64,000 nt of DNA from an uncultured Ruminococcus sp. (GTDB lineage Bacteria; Bacillota; Clostridia; Oscillospirales; Ruminococcaceae), in NCBI GenBank assembly GCA_947627445.1, contig CANQWA010000010.1:1-64000 (forward strand), given 5' to 3'. The translations under genes were made by a program, and so were the position numbers. Of this stretch, positions 32,205 through 41,996 are shown one piece after another (the stretch's first letter is position 1; each line of letters starts with the position of its first letter). The notes under the pieces are model-generated. The model worked only from the letters and a program-made list of their open reading frames with translations, was not told the DNA's origin and made no database searches.

Positions 32205-34544
32205 ATGAAATTTTCTGACGGCCTATGGCTGAATCAGCGCGGCTATGACATCTCCTATGCCGCTCAGGCATACGAGGTCACCACAACGAAAAATGCCATC
32301 CACGTATTTGCCACCGCCAATGCGATCTGGAATCGTGCCATGACACTGGGCGGTGTGACTTTTGAGATCACCTATACGGCGGTGGCACCGGATGTGATCC
32401 GTGTACACATCTGTCACCATAAGGGCGGTCTGAAAAATCAGCCTCAGTTCGAGCTGAGTATCCCCGAAAATTACACCCCGGACGAGATCCGAAACGAAGA
32501 ACATGCTGCCTCTATGACTGCCGGAAACACCACCGTTTCCATCCAAAAGGGCACAAACGGCTGGGACGTCTCCTTTACCCGGGACGGCAAACGGCTCACC
32601 GGCGGCGGCTGGCGCTCTACTTCTTACATTCAAGAAAACAAATTCCACCGGGATGCCCGTCTGCATCTCCAGACCGATGACGATTTTTTCAACTATCCCC
32701 AGGACGCCCACTGCGCCTATACTCGTGAACAGCTCACCCTGGATGTGGGCGAATGCGTCTATGGCCTCGGCGAAAAGTTCACCCCCTTCGTGAAAAACGG
32801 TCAGACAGTAGAGACCTGGAATTCTGACGGCGGCACCTGCTCCGATCAGAGCTATAAGAGCATTCCTTTCTATATCACCTCCAACGGCTATGGCGTACTG
32901 GTGAATTCCGCCGACAAAGTTTCCTTTGAGATTGCTTCCGATACCATCAATATGGTTTCCTTCACCGTTCCCGGCGAAGAACTGGACTATTTCTTCATTG
33001 GCGGCGAAAATCTCCACCAGGTCCTGAAAAACTACACCGACCTCACCGGAAAGCCTGCCTTGCCTCCTGCAAAGACATTTGGCCTGTGGCTGTCCACATC
33101 CTTCACCACCTCCTATGATGAAGAGACTGTCACCAGCTTTATCGACGGCATGGCAGAGCGGGATATTCCCCTTCAGATGTTTCATTTCGATTGCTTCTGG
33201 ATGAAGGAATACCAGTGGACGGACTTTGAATGGGATCTGTCACAGTTTCCCGATCCGCCTGCCATGCTGAAACGTCTGAAGGACCGGGGTCTGGGTATCT
33301 GCTGTTGGGTGAACCCCTATATCTCCCAGAAATCTGCGCTGTTTGACATCGGCATGGAAAAGGGATATTTTATCCACAACCCGGACGGCAGCGTATTCCA
33401 GACCGATCTCTGGCAGCCGGGCATGGCAATCGTGGACTTTACCAATCCCGAGGCTGCTGCGTGGTTTGCTTCCGGCATCCGCAAACTCTGCGAAATGGGC
33501 GTGACCGCCATTAAAACAGACTTTGGTGAGCGGATTCCTACCAGAGCAGTCTATTCCGATGGTTCGGATCCCATCCATATGCATAATTACTACACCTATT
33601 TATATAATAAAACTGTTTTCGATGTGCTGGAGGACTTCTACGGCAAGGGACAGGCATGTCTATTCGCCAGAAGTGCGACGGTGGGCGGTCAGAAATTCCC
33701 GGTACACTGGGGCGGCGACTGCTCTGCGGCGTACACCTCTATGGCAGAGACACTCCGCGGCGGATTGTCTCTGTGCTCTTCCGGCTTCGGCTATTTCAGC
33801 CATGACATCGGCGGCTTTGAGGCAACGGCTTCTCCGGATGTGTACAAGCGTTGGTGCGCATTCGGTCTGTTGTCCACCCACAGCCGTCTCCACGGTTCTA
33901 CCTCTTATCGTGTGCCTTGGAACTTTGACGAGGAATCCTGCGATGTCCTGCGGTTCTTCACCAAGCTGAAAGGCAGACTGATGCCCTATCTGTTTGCACA
34001 GGCAGTCAAGACCTCTACCACCGGTGTGCCCATGATGCGCCCGATGGTGATGGATTTCACAGACGATCTGGTATGCCGCTATCTGGATCAGCAGTATATG
34101 CTGGGCGATAATCTCCTCTGTGCACCGATCTTCCGCCAGGACGGCATCGCCAACTTCTACCTGCCGGAGGGCAAGTGGTTTGACATCATCCGGGGCGAAA
34201 CCCTGGAGGGCGGTAAGTATTATTCCAACGAATACTCCTTTATGGAAATGCCGGTTCTGGCAAAACCGAATTCCATCCTGGCATTCGGTGCTTTTGAGAA
34301 CCAGTTTGAATACGACTATCTGCAGGGCACGGACTTTATGATTTGCAACCTGGAGGACGGCAAGAGTGCCAGCACATCTGTTTATGATACCCAGGCAAAA
34401 AAACTGCTGACCCTGACAGCCACCCGAAACGGCAATGTCATGACGGTGGAAAGCGAGATCACAGACAAGACATTTACTGTATCTGTGGCAGGCACAGACA
34501 AGAAGATCACCATGCAAGGCGGCTTGGCGGAAATCCGATGCTAA
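32205..34544 (+). CDS. GH31 family glycosidase (alpha-xylosidase/alpha-glucosidase, YicI-like)
   Basis: MKFSDGLWLNQRGYDISYAAQAYEVTTTKNAIHVFATA; FHFDCFWMKEYQWTDFEWDLSQFPDP; IKTDFGERIPTRAVYSDGSDPIHMHNYYTYLYNKTVFDVL; WGGDCSAAYTSMAETLRGGLSLCSSGFGYFSHDIGGF. Confidence 0.93.
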   Translation: MKFSDGLWLNQRGYDISYAAQAYEVTTTKNAIHVFATANAIWNRAMTLGGVTFEITYTAVAPDVIRVHICHHKGGLKNQPQFELSIPENYTPDEIRNEEHAASMTAGNTTVSIQKGTNGWDVSFTRDGKRLTGGGWRSTSYIQENKFHRDARLHLQTDDDFFNYPQDAHCAYTREQLTLDVGECVYGLGEKFTPFVKNGQTVETWNSDGGTCSDQSYKSIPFYITSNGYGVLVNSADKVSFEIASDTINMVSFTVPGEELDYFFIGGENLHQVLKNYTDLTGKPALPPAKTFGLWLSTSFTTSYDEETVTSFIDGMAERDIPLQMFHFDCFWMKEYQWTDFEWDLSQFPDPPAMLKRLKDRGLGICCWVNPYISQKSALFDIGMEKGYFIHNPDGSVFQTDLWQPGMAIVDFTNPEAAAWFASGIRKLCEMGVTAIKTDFGERIPTRAVYSDGSDPIHMHNYYTYLYNKTVFDVLEDFYGKGQACLFARSATVGGQKFPVHWGGDCSAAYTSMAETLRGGLSLCSSGFGYFSHDIGGFEATASPDVYKRWCAFGLLSTHSRLHGSTSYRVPWNFDEESCDVLRFFTKLKGRLMPYLFAQAVKTSTTGVPMMRPMVMDFTDDLVCRYLDQQYMLGDNLLCAPIFRQDGIANFYLPEGKWFDIIRGETLEGGKYYSNEYSFMEMPVLAKPNSILAFGAFENQFEYDYLQGTDFMICNLEDGKSASTSVYDTQAKKLLTLTATRNGNVMTVESEITDKTFTVSVAGTDKKITMQGGLAEIRC

Positions 34545-34649
34545 GGGACGACAAATATGCGAAGGCAAACCCGCACAATCTCTGTACAGGTTTGCCCGAA
34601 GAAAAGATCGGGAAATCACGGATAACGATTTTACAAGGAGGATATGGCA

Positions 34650-35078
34650 ATGCCGACAACGAAAAATGGAATCGAATGCCTTTGGACAGACAAGAAACGG
34701 ACACTATTCGGTCTGCCGCTGTCCTTTACCCGATACTACCTGACTGAAACACGTTTCATTACTCGTACAGGCTTTCTGACTGTGCAAGAGGACGAAATCG
34801 ACATCTACCGCATCACAGACAAAAAAATGAAACTGCCTTTGTTCCAGCGGATGTTCGGCTGCGGCAGCATTATCCTGTTCAGCAAGGATGTAGACACCCC
34901 GCAAAAAGAGATCCGTTCGATTAAAAATCCCCGGCAGGTGTCAGATCTGATCACTGCCTGCATCAACGAGCAGCGTGACAAATTCAACATTCGGGGCAGG
35001 GACATGGTGGGACCTGCCGGTCACCACGATTACGACAATCACGATAACGATTCTGATAACATATATGATATGCAATAA
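34650..35078 (+). CDS. Small bacterial-PH-domain-like protein with Asp/His/Asn-rich C-terminus
   Basis: MPTTKNGIECLWTDKKRTLFGLPLSFTRYYLTETRFITRTGFLTVQEDEIDIYRITDKKMK... bPH-like pattern; RBS aaggagg upstream. Confidence 0.55.
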   Translation: MPTTKNGIECLWTDKKRTLFGLPLSFTRYYLTETRFITRTGFLTVQEDEIDIYRITDKKMKLPLFQRMFGCGSIILFSKDVDTPQKEIRSIKNPRQVSDLITACINEQRDKFNIRGRDMVGPAGHHDYDNHDNDSDNIYDMQ

Positions 35079-35090
35079 TGCATTCTGACA

Positions 35091-35179
35091 TAGAAGCTGT
35101 TTGCGGATTTTCCAGCATAGTACCCGGAAAAATTTGCCGAAAAGATGTAGGTGGGTTTTCTATGCGGACAGGTTTTCAT
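35091..35179. repeat. Family A element remnant (inverted orientation)
   Basis: tagaagctgtttgcggattttcc...cccggaaaaatttgccgaaaagatg...tatgcggacaggttttca. Confidence 0.5.
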
Positions 35180-35211
35180 ACCAGATTCAGAAAGAAAAGG
35201 AGGCCCTGAAC

Positions 35212-36288
35212 ATGCTTTCTTTTATCACAGAAAAGCAGTCCTCATGGGATCAATTACAGGCGGAAAAGCGTCCCATCTTTATTTACGGCATGGGCGACGG
35301 CGCAGAAAAGATCATGCGTGTCTTTCGGGAAAAATCCATTCCCCTTGCCGGTATTTTTGCCAGCGATGACTTTGTACGAGGTCATTCCTTCGCCGGGTAT
35401 CAGGTACGTCGGCTTTCGGATATCGAAGCACAGGTAGATGACTTTGTCATCGTTCTGGCATTTGCCGCCGGATATCAGTCCCTGGTGGACAAAATCGTGG
35501 GAATCGGAAACAGACATCTCCTGATCGTTCCTGATGTACCAGTGGCAGGCAGCGGTCTTTTTACCTATGAATATTGCCTGGCGCATGCCGAAGAACTGGA
35601 AGCAGTCTACCAGATGCTGGCAGACGATTATTCCCGAAAGGTTTATGCCAATATCATTAACTTTAAAATCAGCGGTAATATCCGCTATCTGATGGAGGTC
35701 ACCACACCAAAATCAGAGATTTACCGAAAGATCATTCACCTGACGCCCAATGAGATCTATGTAGATCTGGGGGCATATAACGGGGATACCATTGGAGAAG
35801 TTCTGCAGTACACCCGGGGAAAATATATCCGTATCTATGCAGTCGAACCGGACCGGAAGAATTTCAAGAAGCTGTGCAAATATCTGGACGGCATGAAATA
35901 TGTGGATGCTTATCATGCAGTGGCGTGGTGTAAGGATACAACGGTGCCGTTTTCCACCAAGGCTGGCAGACAGTCTGCGGTTTCCGCTTTTGGACAGCAG
36001 ATCGAGGCACGTTCCGTGGACAGTATTTTGCAGAACCGTCCGGCGACGATCATCAAGATGGATGTGGAGGGCTGTGAGCGGGAAGCGCTATGGGGTGCGT
36101 CCCAGACGATTGCACACTATACACCAAAGCTGATGGTTTCGTTGTATCATCGCAATGAGGATATCTTTGCGCTGCCGCTGCTCATTCGGCAATTGCATCC
36201 GGATTATGATCTATATATCCGGCATCAGCTGTATATTCCGGCATGGGAGACCAATCTGTACGCTGTTCCATCGAAAAAGCGTCCGTAA
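35212..36288 (+). CDS. FkbM-family methyltransferase
   Basis: Start MLSFITEKQSSWDQLQAEKRPIFIYGMGDGAEKIMRVF; EIYVDLGAYNGDTIGEVL, IYAVEPDRKNFKKL, ATIIKMDVEGCEREALWGA. Confidence 0.85.
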   Translation: MLSFITEKQSSWDQLQAEKRPIFIYGMGDGAEKIMRVFREKSIPLAGIFASDDFVRGHSFAGYQVRRLSDIEAQVDDFVIVLAFAAGYQSLVDKIVGIGNRHLLIVPDVPVAGSGLFTYEYCLAHAEELEAVYQMLADDYSRKVYANIINFKISGNIRYLMEVTTPKSEIYRKIIHLTPNEIYVDLGAYNGDTIGEVLQYTRGKYIRIYAVEPDRKNFKKLCKYLDGMKYVDAYHAVAWCKDTTVPFSTKAGRQSAVSAFGQQIEARSVDSILQNRPATIIKMDVEGCEREALWGASQTIAHYTPKLMVSLYHRNEDIFALPLLIRQLHPDYDLYIRHQLYIPAWETNLYAVPSKKRP

Positions 36289-36297
36289 AAAAGTCAG

Positions 36298-36340
36298 AAA
36301 AACCCGTACAAGACCGCTTGATGGCCTTGTACGGGTTTTT
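36298..36340 (+). terminator. Intrinsic terminator
   Basis: Perfect 15-bp hairpin aaaaacccgtacaag / cttgtacgggttttt. Confidence 0.85.
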
Positions 36341-36379
36341 ACGTTAATTTCGACTCTTTTCACTGGTTGAGAACCAGTT

Positions 36380-39046
36380 CTAAATCTTCATCAATTGCTG
36401 CAGCAACAGCACGGCATCTTTAGAATCCAAATGTCCGTCGCCATTCAGATCGGAATTTCTGCGTGCCGTATCCGACAACCCGGTGCTGACCTTCGCAACA
36501 AACTGATTCAGCAAAACCAGATCCGCCATATCCAGCTCACCATCCAGATTGACATCACCATCGCCCCGTTGATTCTCATCCTGCTCCAGTACCGTGATCT
36601 CACAACGATAGATCTCCTCCCCGCACGTCAGCGAAATCGTCGTCACGCCTGTCTGCAGCGCTTCAATCTCCATAGAAGCCAGTCCATTTCCCGAAATCAA
36701 CTGTATCATACCGGCATCCCGGACATCCCAGCTATAAGTCCCGGCAGACCCCGAATCCGGATAAAAGATCAGTGTCATCCGCTCTCCCAGCCGCAGCGTC
36801 ATAAAGCTATGGGACAAATGTGCTTCTTCCTCTGCCGCATCAGACGAAGTCGTCGCTTGCATCGTCACAGTCGTTTCCGCAGTTGTCTCAGTCCCCGTAT
36901 TTGGTTTGTCAGATGACAAACTGCTTTCCGATAAAACCGTCTCTGCGGCAGTGGTTCCTTTTGCCGAAAACCCGCTGCTCTCCGTCGATGCCTCAGTCGC
37001 CGTCACTGCCGTTGTACTGGTCGTCTGTACAGGCTTTGTCCATTCTGTCGCAGCAGTCGTCCCGTCAGGATCTTCTCCGGAGATTTCCCCTGTAACCGTG
37101 ATGGTTCCCCCCACCAGACAGGGAGATATGGGAAGATTCTCCCCCGTGGTTGCTGATGCGATCTCTCCCTGCACAGACACCGAATCCATAGAAACCGGTA
37201 TCACATCCCCCGCCTTGCTGTCATCTGAAATGCGCAGCACCAGATAACCGATCACCGTATTCTGTTGGGTAAAGGTATAATCCTGATACGGGTCAATGGA
37301 AATCCACTTGATCCAGACGGCATCTTGTGTGTCCTCAAAATAAGACTGTACCCCAAAAGTATCATTAGAAGCCGGCCGTACTTCCACTGGCTCTGCCAGT
37401 GCAGGATCCCAGGAAACGCCAAAGGAAACGGTAGAAAGCCCCCTGGTATTCTGCCGGATCATAATGGGTATGGTGATCTCATTGTCCACAAAACGCAGCT
37501 CGGATTCTTCTATCTCCACACTGCTCAGTTCCACGCCCAGTTCTGCATCCCTTTCCGCATTGGATATGATCTGAATGCTGCCGGAAGTCAGAAACAGCAT
37601 ACCGGGACTACCCTTGCTGTTGAGAATTTCACCGGACATGCCGAAAAAGCTTTCCCGTGCCGCTGCGATCTCATACACATCACCTTCCGCCGCATCTCGG
37701 TTCAATTGAAATGTCACCGTACAAAGGGGCGATTTCAGATAAGCCGCACCTGCCCCCTGATAGTGAAAGGGCAGCCATATGGCATCATGTTCCCGGCTAT
37801 AGGCAGCTTCCAGTTCCAGATTGGCAGAATCATCGCAGACACAATCCACCGCTGTCATCTCATCGGAATTCCAAGAAGCACCAAAGGATAGCTCCGTAAA
37901 GGCGCTGTTTTCCACAATGGTAATGGGATAGCTGATCTGATAGTTACTTTTCTCCAGTTCCTCCAGAGTCACCTGGATATTGGGTAAGGTAATTTTACCG
38001 TTGGCAAAGCTGCTCACTGGTTGACTGGAGCGGACCGTGACAGAACCGCCTTTCAGATGCAGCGTTCCCCTGGTGCCGTCTGAACCGATGACGGCAGCAT
38101 CCAGCCCGTTAGAACCCACTTGTTCCATGGAAATGGTAAATTGATCGCCGGCTTTGACATCCTCCGAAAGCTGGAATTGCAGGGTAAGCAAATCCGTTCC
38201 CCGATACGTGCCTGCCGAAAAAAGATCCACCCATCCTTCGCCGGCAGAGGCATTCATGATGGGGGTGATGGACAAGCCGCTTTCCGCAGCAGTGGAAGGC
38301 GGCAAAGACTGTATCTCAGAAGCATCCCAGGACAGACCAAACCGCATCCCAAAAAAACCGTTATTGACGGATGCCTTTATGGGCACTTCCACAACATAGC
38401 CATTTTCTTCCAGATCGTCCATTTCAATTGTCACATCGCTGATCTCCACGGTGACATCCGGGACAACACATTCCCGGATATGGATGCCGCCGGAAATGAC
38501 CTCGACGGGGTGTTTCTGCATGTCCGAACCCAGACTGTAAATCGGCAAGCCGTTCAGATCCAGGTTCTCCCCCTGAATAATCAAAAAATCTCCGGGCTGA
38601 ACATCTTCGCTGATCTGAAATGTAATGGAACACAGGTCGTTGTCTGTATAATTGCGGGTCAAAAACTGCATCCACATATAGTCCCGCTCATCCGTGAACA
38701 TCAGACTGGACATCAGCCCGTTACCGGTAGAACGAGAACCCAGCACGACCATCTGGGAAGTATCCCAGGCAGCGGCGCACTGAAATGTCTCAAAACCGGG
38801 ATTATGGGGAATGGTCACAGGGACGGTGACCAGATAATGATCCTCTTTCAGCTGCTCCAGATCTACTTCAACTGTGCCAATCTGTGCATAAAAGGGCTCT
38901 GATGCATCTGTTATTTCCACCGCTGACACGGGCATGGGTTCCCGGATATGGGAAATGCCATTCCCCATGGGGACAAGCACCAGCACCAGTACCAGTACGA
39001 GAGCAGTCCATATCGCCATGCATTTTTTTCTCACTTTGCCATACAT
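36380..39046 (-). CDS. Secreted dockerin protein with four tandem cohesin-like (beta-sandwich) repeats, Ser/Thr linker, Ig-like module and C-terminal dockerin
   Basis: Signal peptide; four ~130-150-aa repeats each with a [YF]xVxxPIxIxxNxGFxxxxFGxSWDxxxM-type start, a [LF]CxxTFQ[LI]SxDxxxGD strand and a GGSIxI-type end; dockerin GDVNLDGELDMADLVLLNQFVA...SDLNGDGHLDSKDAVLLLQQLM. Confidence 0.75.
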   Translation of the reverse strand: MYGKVRKKCMAIWTALVLVLVLVLVPMGNGISHIREPMPVSAVEITDASEPFYAQIGTVEVDLEQLKEDHYLVTVPVTIPHNPGFETFQCAAAWDTSQMVVLGSRSTGNGLMSSLMFTDERDYMWMQFLTRNYTDNDLCSITFQISEDVQPGDFLIIQGENLDLNGLPIYSLGSDMQKHPVEVISGGIHIRECVVPDVTVEISDVTIEMDDLEENGYVVEVPIKASVNNGFFGMRFGLSWDASEIQSLPPSTAAESGLSITPIMNASAGEGWVDLFSAGTYRGTDLLTLQFQLSEDVKAGDQFTISMEQVGSNGLDAAVIGSDGTRGTLHLKGGSVTVRSSQPVSSFANGKITLPNIQVTLEELEKSNYQISYPITIVENSAFTELSFGASWNSDEMTAVDCVCDDSANLELEAAYSREHDAIWLPFHYQGAGAAYLKSPLCTVTFQLNRDAAEGDVYEIAAARESFFGMSGEILNSKGSPGMLFLTSGSIQIISNAERDAELGVELSSVEIEESELRFVDNEITIPIMIRQNTRGLSTVSFGVSWDPALAEPVEVRPASNDTFGVQSYFEDTQDAVWIKWISIDPYQDYTFTQQNTVIGYLVLRISDDSKAGDVIPVSMDSVSVQGEIASATTGENLPISPCLVGGTITVTGEISGEDPDGTTAATEWTKPVQTTSTTAVTATEASTESSGFSAKGTTAAETVLSESSLSSDKPNTGTETTAETTVTMQATTSSDAAEEEAHLSHSFMTLRLGERMTLIFYPDSGSAGTYSWDVRDAGMIQLISGNGLASMEIEALQTGVTTISLTCGEEIYRCEITVLEQDENQRGDGDVNLDGELDMADLVLLNQFVAKVSTGLSDTARRNSDLNGDGHLDSKDAVLLLQQLMKI

Positions 39047-39453
39047 GATATTTCCCCCAAGTCATCGAAGGTATCGTCAACACTGCACAAAGCATGCCGG
39101 ATGGCTTTGACCGTCATCTGCTGGCATATTTTTCGTTTTTTCGGGTTTATATTTCCCTCTATTGCAAATCATGCCTATCTTTCGGTCAATATCTATGGCG
39201 CACTTTGCCATAACGGAAAATAACTTTTCCCTGCCGAACACAAAAATCTGCCTGCCATCCAGACCATGCGGGGCGTTTCTACACACCCTAAATATAGTAT
39301 ACAAAATTCTTTTCGGGATTGTCAAGGGATAAATCCGCTTTTTTCCCTGAAAAAACCGGAAAAAGCATTTCTCCCTGCCATCGCTTTTTTCTTTTTGCCT
39401 GCATAAGTTCCCAAAACCCGGGCAAACTACTCACATACCGTCACACGGTAAAA

Positions 39454-39608
39454 GCCTGTTTGGGATCTCATCCCGCATGTCTTTTCGGCAAATTTTGCCG
39501 GATTCCTCAGCGAAAATCCTTGCCATACAACCGTATGCCTGCAAATTTTCTCCCGGCATCCGGCAAATGATGTGCGAAAATCTGCGCACACCGAGAACCC
39601 AAACAGAT
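39454..39608. repeat. Family A related inverted-repeat element
   Basis: Arms ctgtttggg (39456-39464) / cccaaacag (39598-39606); core tgtcttttcggcaaattttgccgga. Confidence 0.55.
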
Positions 39609-39641
39609 CCACCAATTCTTTCAGAAATGGAGCGAATGATC

Positions 39642-39833
39642 ATGGAAACCAAAAAAAAGAACGAAAACATCAAATGCTCTGTTGCCCAGTGCAAGCACAA
39701 CATGGTAACGGAAAACTATTGCAGCCTGGACTGCATCTGCGTGGGAACACATGAGGCAAATCCCTCTGTTCCGGAATGCACCGACTGCTTTTCTTTCGTC
39801 AAGCGCAGCGGCGAAACGCCGGCACAGGGCTAA
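39642..39833 (+). CDS. DUF1540-family small Cys-rich protein
   Basis: METKKKNENIKCSVAQCKHNMVTENYCSLDCICVGTHEANPSVPECTDCFSF. Confidence 0.75.
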   Translation: METKKKNENIKCSVAQCKHNMVTENYCSLDCICVGTHEANPSVPECTDCFSFVKRSGETPAQG

Positions 39834-40159
39834 TCCCGGATGATTCCGACCGCACAGAAAAAAGAGCATCCACAGCTTCTTTTTCTGTGCTACATAGTAT
39901 CATCCATCCATTTGAGCATCCGCAACGTGCAGCGAAGAAAATATGCCTCAGCTGCATTGTCGTTCTACCCATCCGTCAGGCTGCCTGCATCCTCCGCCTT
40001 GCTGAAACCAATTTTCTTTCGCTGCCTTTTCGCCGCTTTTCAAGTGGATGGACGATACATGTCAAAATGCACAAATTCCAGCTGGCGTTTCATGCAAAAC
40101 GGCAAAAAAATGGAAAAGCTCTTGTTTCTTGCGGCATTTTCAGGTATAATGATCATGTA

Positions 40160-40195
40160 GGCAACACCGCAAAAAATCGCCTGACGGCTTTGTGC
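40160..40195. repeat. Family C short dispersed repeat
   Basis: ggcaacaccgcaaaaaatcgcctgacggctttgtgc, near reverse complement of 48033-48068. Confidence 0.55.
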
Positions 40196-40235
40196 AGTGC
40201 TGTCTGTGTCAAAATTACGAAGGAGGTAGTTTTTG

Positions 40236-40481
40236 ATGTATGATAAAACCATGACGTTTTCTGTCAACGATGAAAAAGAAATCGAAATGAAGAAAACGCT
40301 AATGCTTGTATATGATGCCCTGACCAAAAAGGGCTATAATCCTGTCAATCAGATCGTAGGCTATATCCTTTCTGAGGATCCCACCTACATAACCACCTAT
40401 AACAACGCCCGCAGTCTCATCCGCCGGATCGACCGTGACGAGCTGCTCCAGGCGCTGGTGAAAGCCTATCTGGGTGACTAA
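40236..40481 (+). CDS. ireB: IreB family regulatory phosphoprotein (UPF0297)
   Basis: [71 protein letters not shown]. Confidence 0.9.
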   Translation: MYDKTMTFSVNDEKEIEMKKTLMLVYDALTKKGYNPVNQIVGYILSEDPTYITTYNNARSLIRRIDRDELLQALVKAYLGD

Positions 40482-40787
40482 TTCACACACAAGCTGCTGA
40501 TGTGTCCGCCGCTGACAAGGCGGAGCATCCAAACAGCAATTTTACAGCAATTTTACAGCAATTTTTCCAGAAGCTCCCGACGGCGTACAAGGCGTCTGAG
40601 TGATACGGATATAGACAACCATGATGCCCCGTCTGCCATCGCAGGCGGGGATTTTTACCACCCATTGGAGAGCTTGTCCGCAGGAAAATCTGCACACATC
40701 TCTTGCACAAAATTTTGCCGGGCATAAGCGTCTTTTCTACGGGAACACTTTCAATGGCTGATGCATCAGCCAAAGGAGGAACAGCAC

Positions 40788-41531
40788 ATGAAACCATGGA
40801 TCCACAGTATTGCAGCCGGACTTTGTGCCGCAGCACTGATGCCGTCTGCTGTAGTCAGTGCTGTCAGCACAAATGCCATCGGCTATGGACAGGGTAAAGC
40901 GATAGACGGACAGAACCGTCCGATAGACGCACTGAGCTTTGATGCCCAGTACGGCTGCTACGGCGCATATGCTACCACGCCAGAGGAAAACCGGATCATT
41001 CTGACATTTGACCAGGGTTATGAAAACGGCTACACTGCCGACATTCTGGACACCCTTCGGGAAAAGAATGCCACGGCGATCTTCTTCCTCACCGGTGACT
41101 ATGCCAAAAAGGAAACCGCATTGGTTCAGCGGATGATCGACGAGGGCCACACGCTGGGTAACCACGGTATGACCCATGCCAGTCTGCCAAAGCTTGACCC
41201 AGCAGAAGCAGAAGAGGAGATCATGTCGCTTCACGACTATGTTCTGGACACCTATGACTATGATATGCAGTATTTCCGCTGCCCTTGCGGGGAATACTCC
41301 GAAGCAGCGCTGGAAACGATACAGTCCTGCGGCTATCACACCTTGTTCTGGAGTGATGCCTATGTGGACTGGAACACCGATGCACAGCCTGATCCTGCTC
41401 AGGCTTTACAGCGACTGACAGACCATGCACACAGCGGTGAGATCCTGCTGCTGCATTCTGTTTCATCCACCAACGCTCAGATCCTGGGTGATCTGATCGA
41501 TGCGCTGCGGGAACAGGGCTTTACGGTTTAA
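40788..41531 (+). CDS. Secreted polysaccharide deacetylase (CE4, PdaA-like)
   Basis: ILTFDQGYENGYTADILDTLREKNATAIFFLTGDYAKKETALVQRMIDEGHTLGNHGMTHASLPKL; signal peptide. Confidence 0.9.
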   Translation: MKPWIHSIAAGLCAAALMPSAVVSAVSTNAIGYGQGKAIDGQNRPIDALSFDAQYGCYGAYATTPEENRIILTFDQGYENGYTADILDTLREKNATAIFFLTGDYAKKETALVQRMIDEGHTLGNHGMTHASLPKLDPAEAEEEIMSLHDYVLDTYDYDMQYFRCPCGEYSEAALETIQSCGYHTLFWSDAYVDWNTDAQPDPAQALQRLTDHAHSGEILLLHSVSSTNAQILGDLIDALREQGFTV

Positions 41532-41535
41532 CCGC

Positions 41536-41571
41536 AACAGACAGTCTGGTTTCAGGCTGTCTGTTTTTTCT
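41536..41571. terminator. Intrinsic terminator between convergent genes
   Basis: Hairpin acagacag...ctgtctgt followed by tttttc. Confidence 0.6.
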
Positions 41572-41990
41572 TATCCGCCTTTCGTGGTTTCCAGTTCTTT
41601 CCGCTTCTGCGCCTTTGCCATAAACTTTTTCACATCTACCACAAACCGCCGGTGATTCCCCTCGCCGATCACCCCGGACTCATCCCGAGCGGTCACTTGA
41701 AAGGAGATCTCCCTGCCGCAAACCGCCGTCACTTCCGCCTCGGCGGTCACCGTCAATCCCACCGGTGTGGGTGCGGTGTGCTGAATCTCCAGGGCAGTTC
41801 CCACCGAAGTCTCCCCCTCTGTCAATGCGTCCGCAATGGCATTGCAGGCAGCCTGCTCCATCAACGCAGCCATCATGGGGGTAGAAAATATCGGCAGCGA
41901 TCCGCTTTTTACTGTCACCGCCAGATTCGAGTCATCCACCATGGTGACAGCAGTTCCTTTTGTACCAAGTGCAATGGGCTTCATATCCAT
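41571..41990 (-). CDS. FlK/hotdog-like thioesterase family protein
   Basis: STPMMAALMEQAACNAIADALTEGETSVGTALEIQHTAPTPVGLTVTAEAEVTAV...RRFVVDVKKF. Confidence 0.8.
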   Translation of the reverse strand: MDMKPIALGTKGTAVTMVDDSNLAVTVKSGSLPIFSTPMMAALMEQAACNAIADALTEGETSVGTALEIQHTAPTPVGLTVTAEAEVTAVCGREISFQVTARDESGVIGEGNHRRFVVDVKKFMAKAQKRKELETTKGG

Positions 41991-41996
41991 TCTCCT

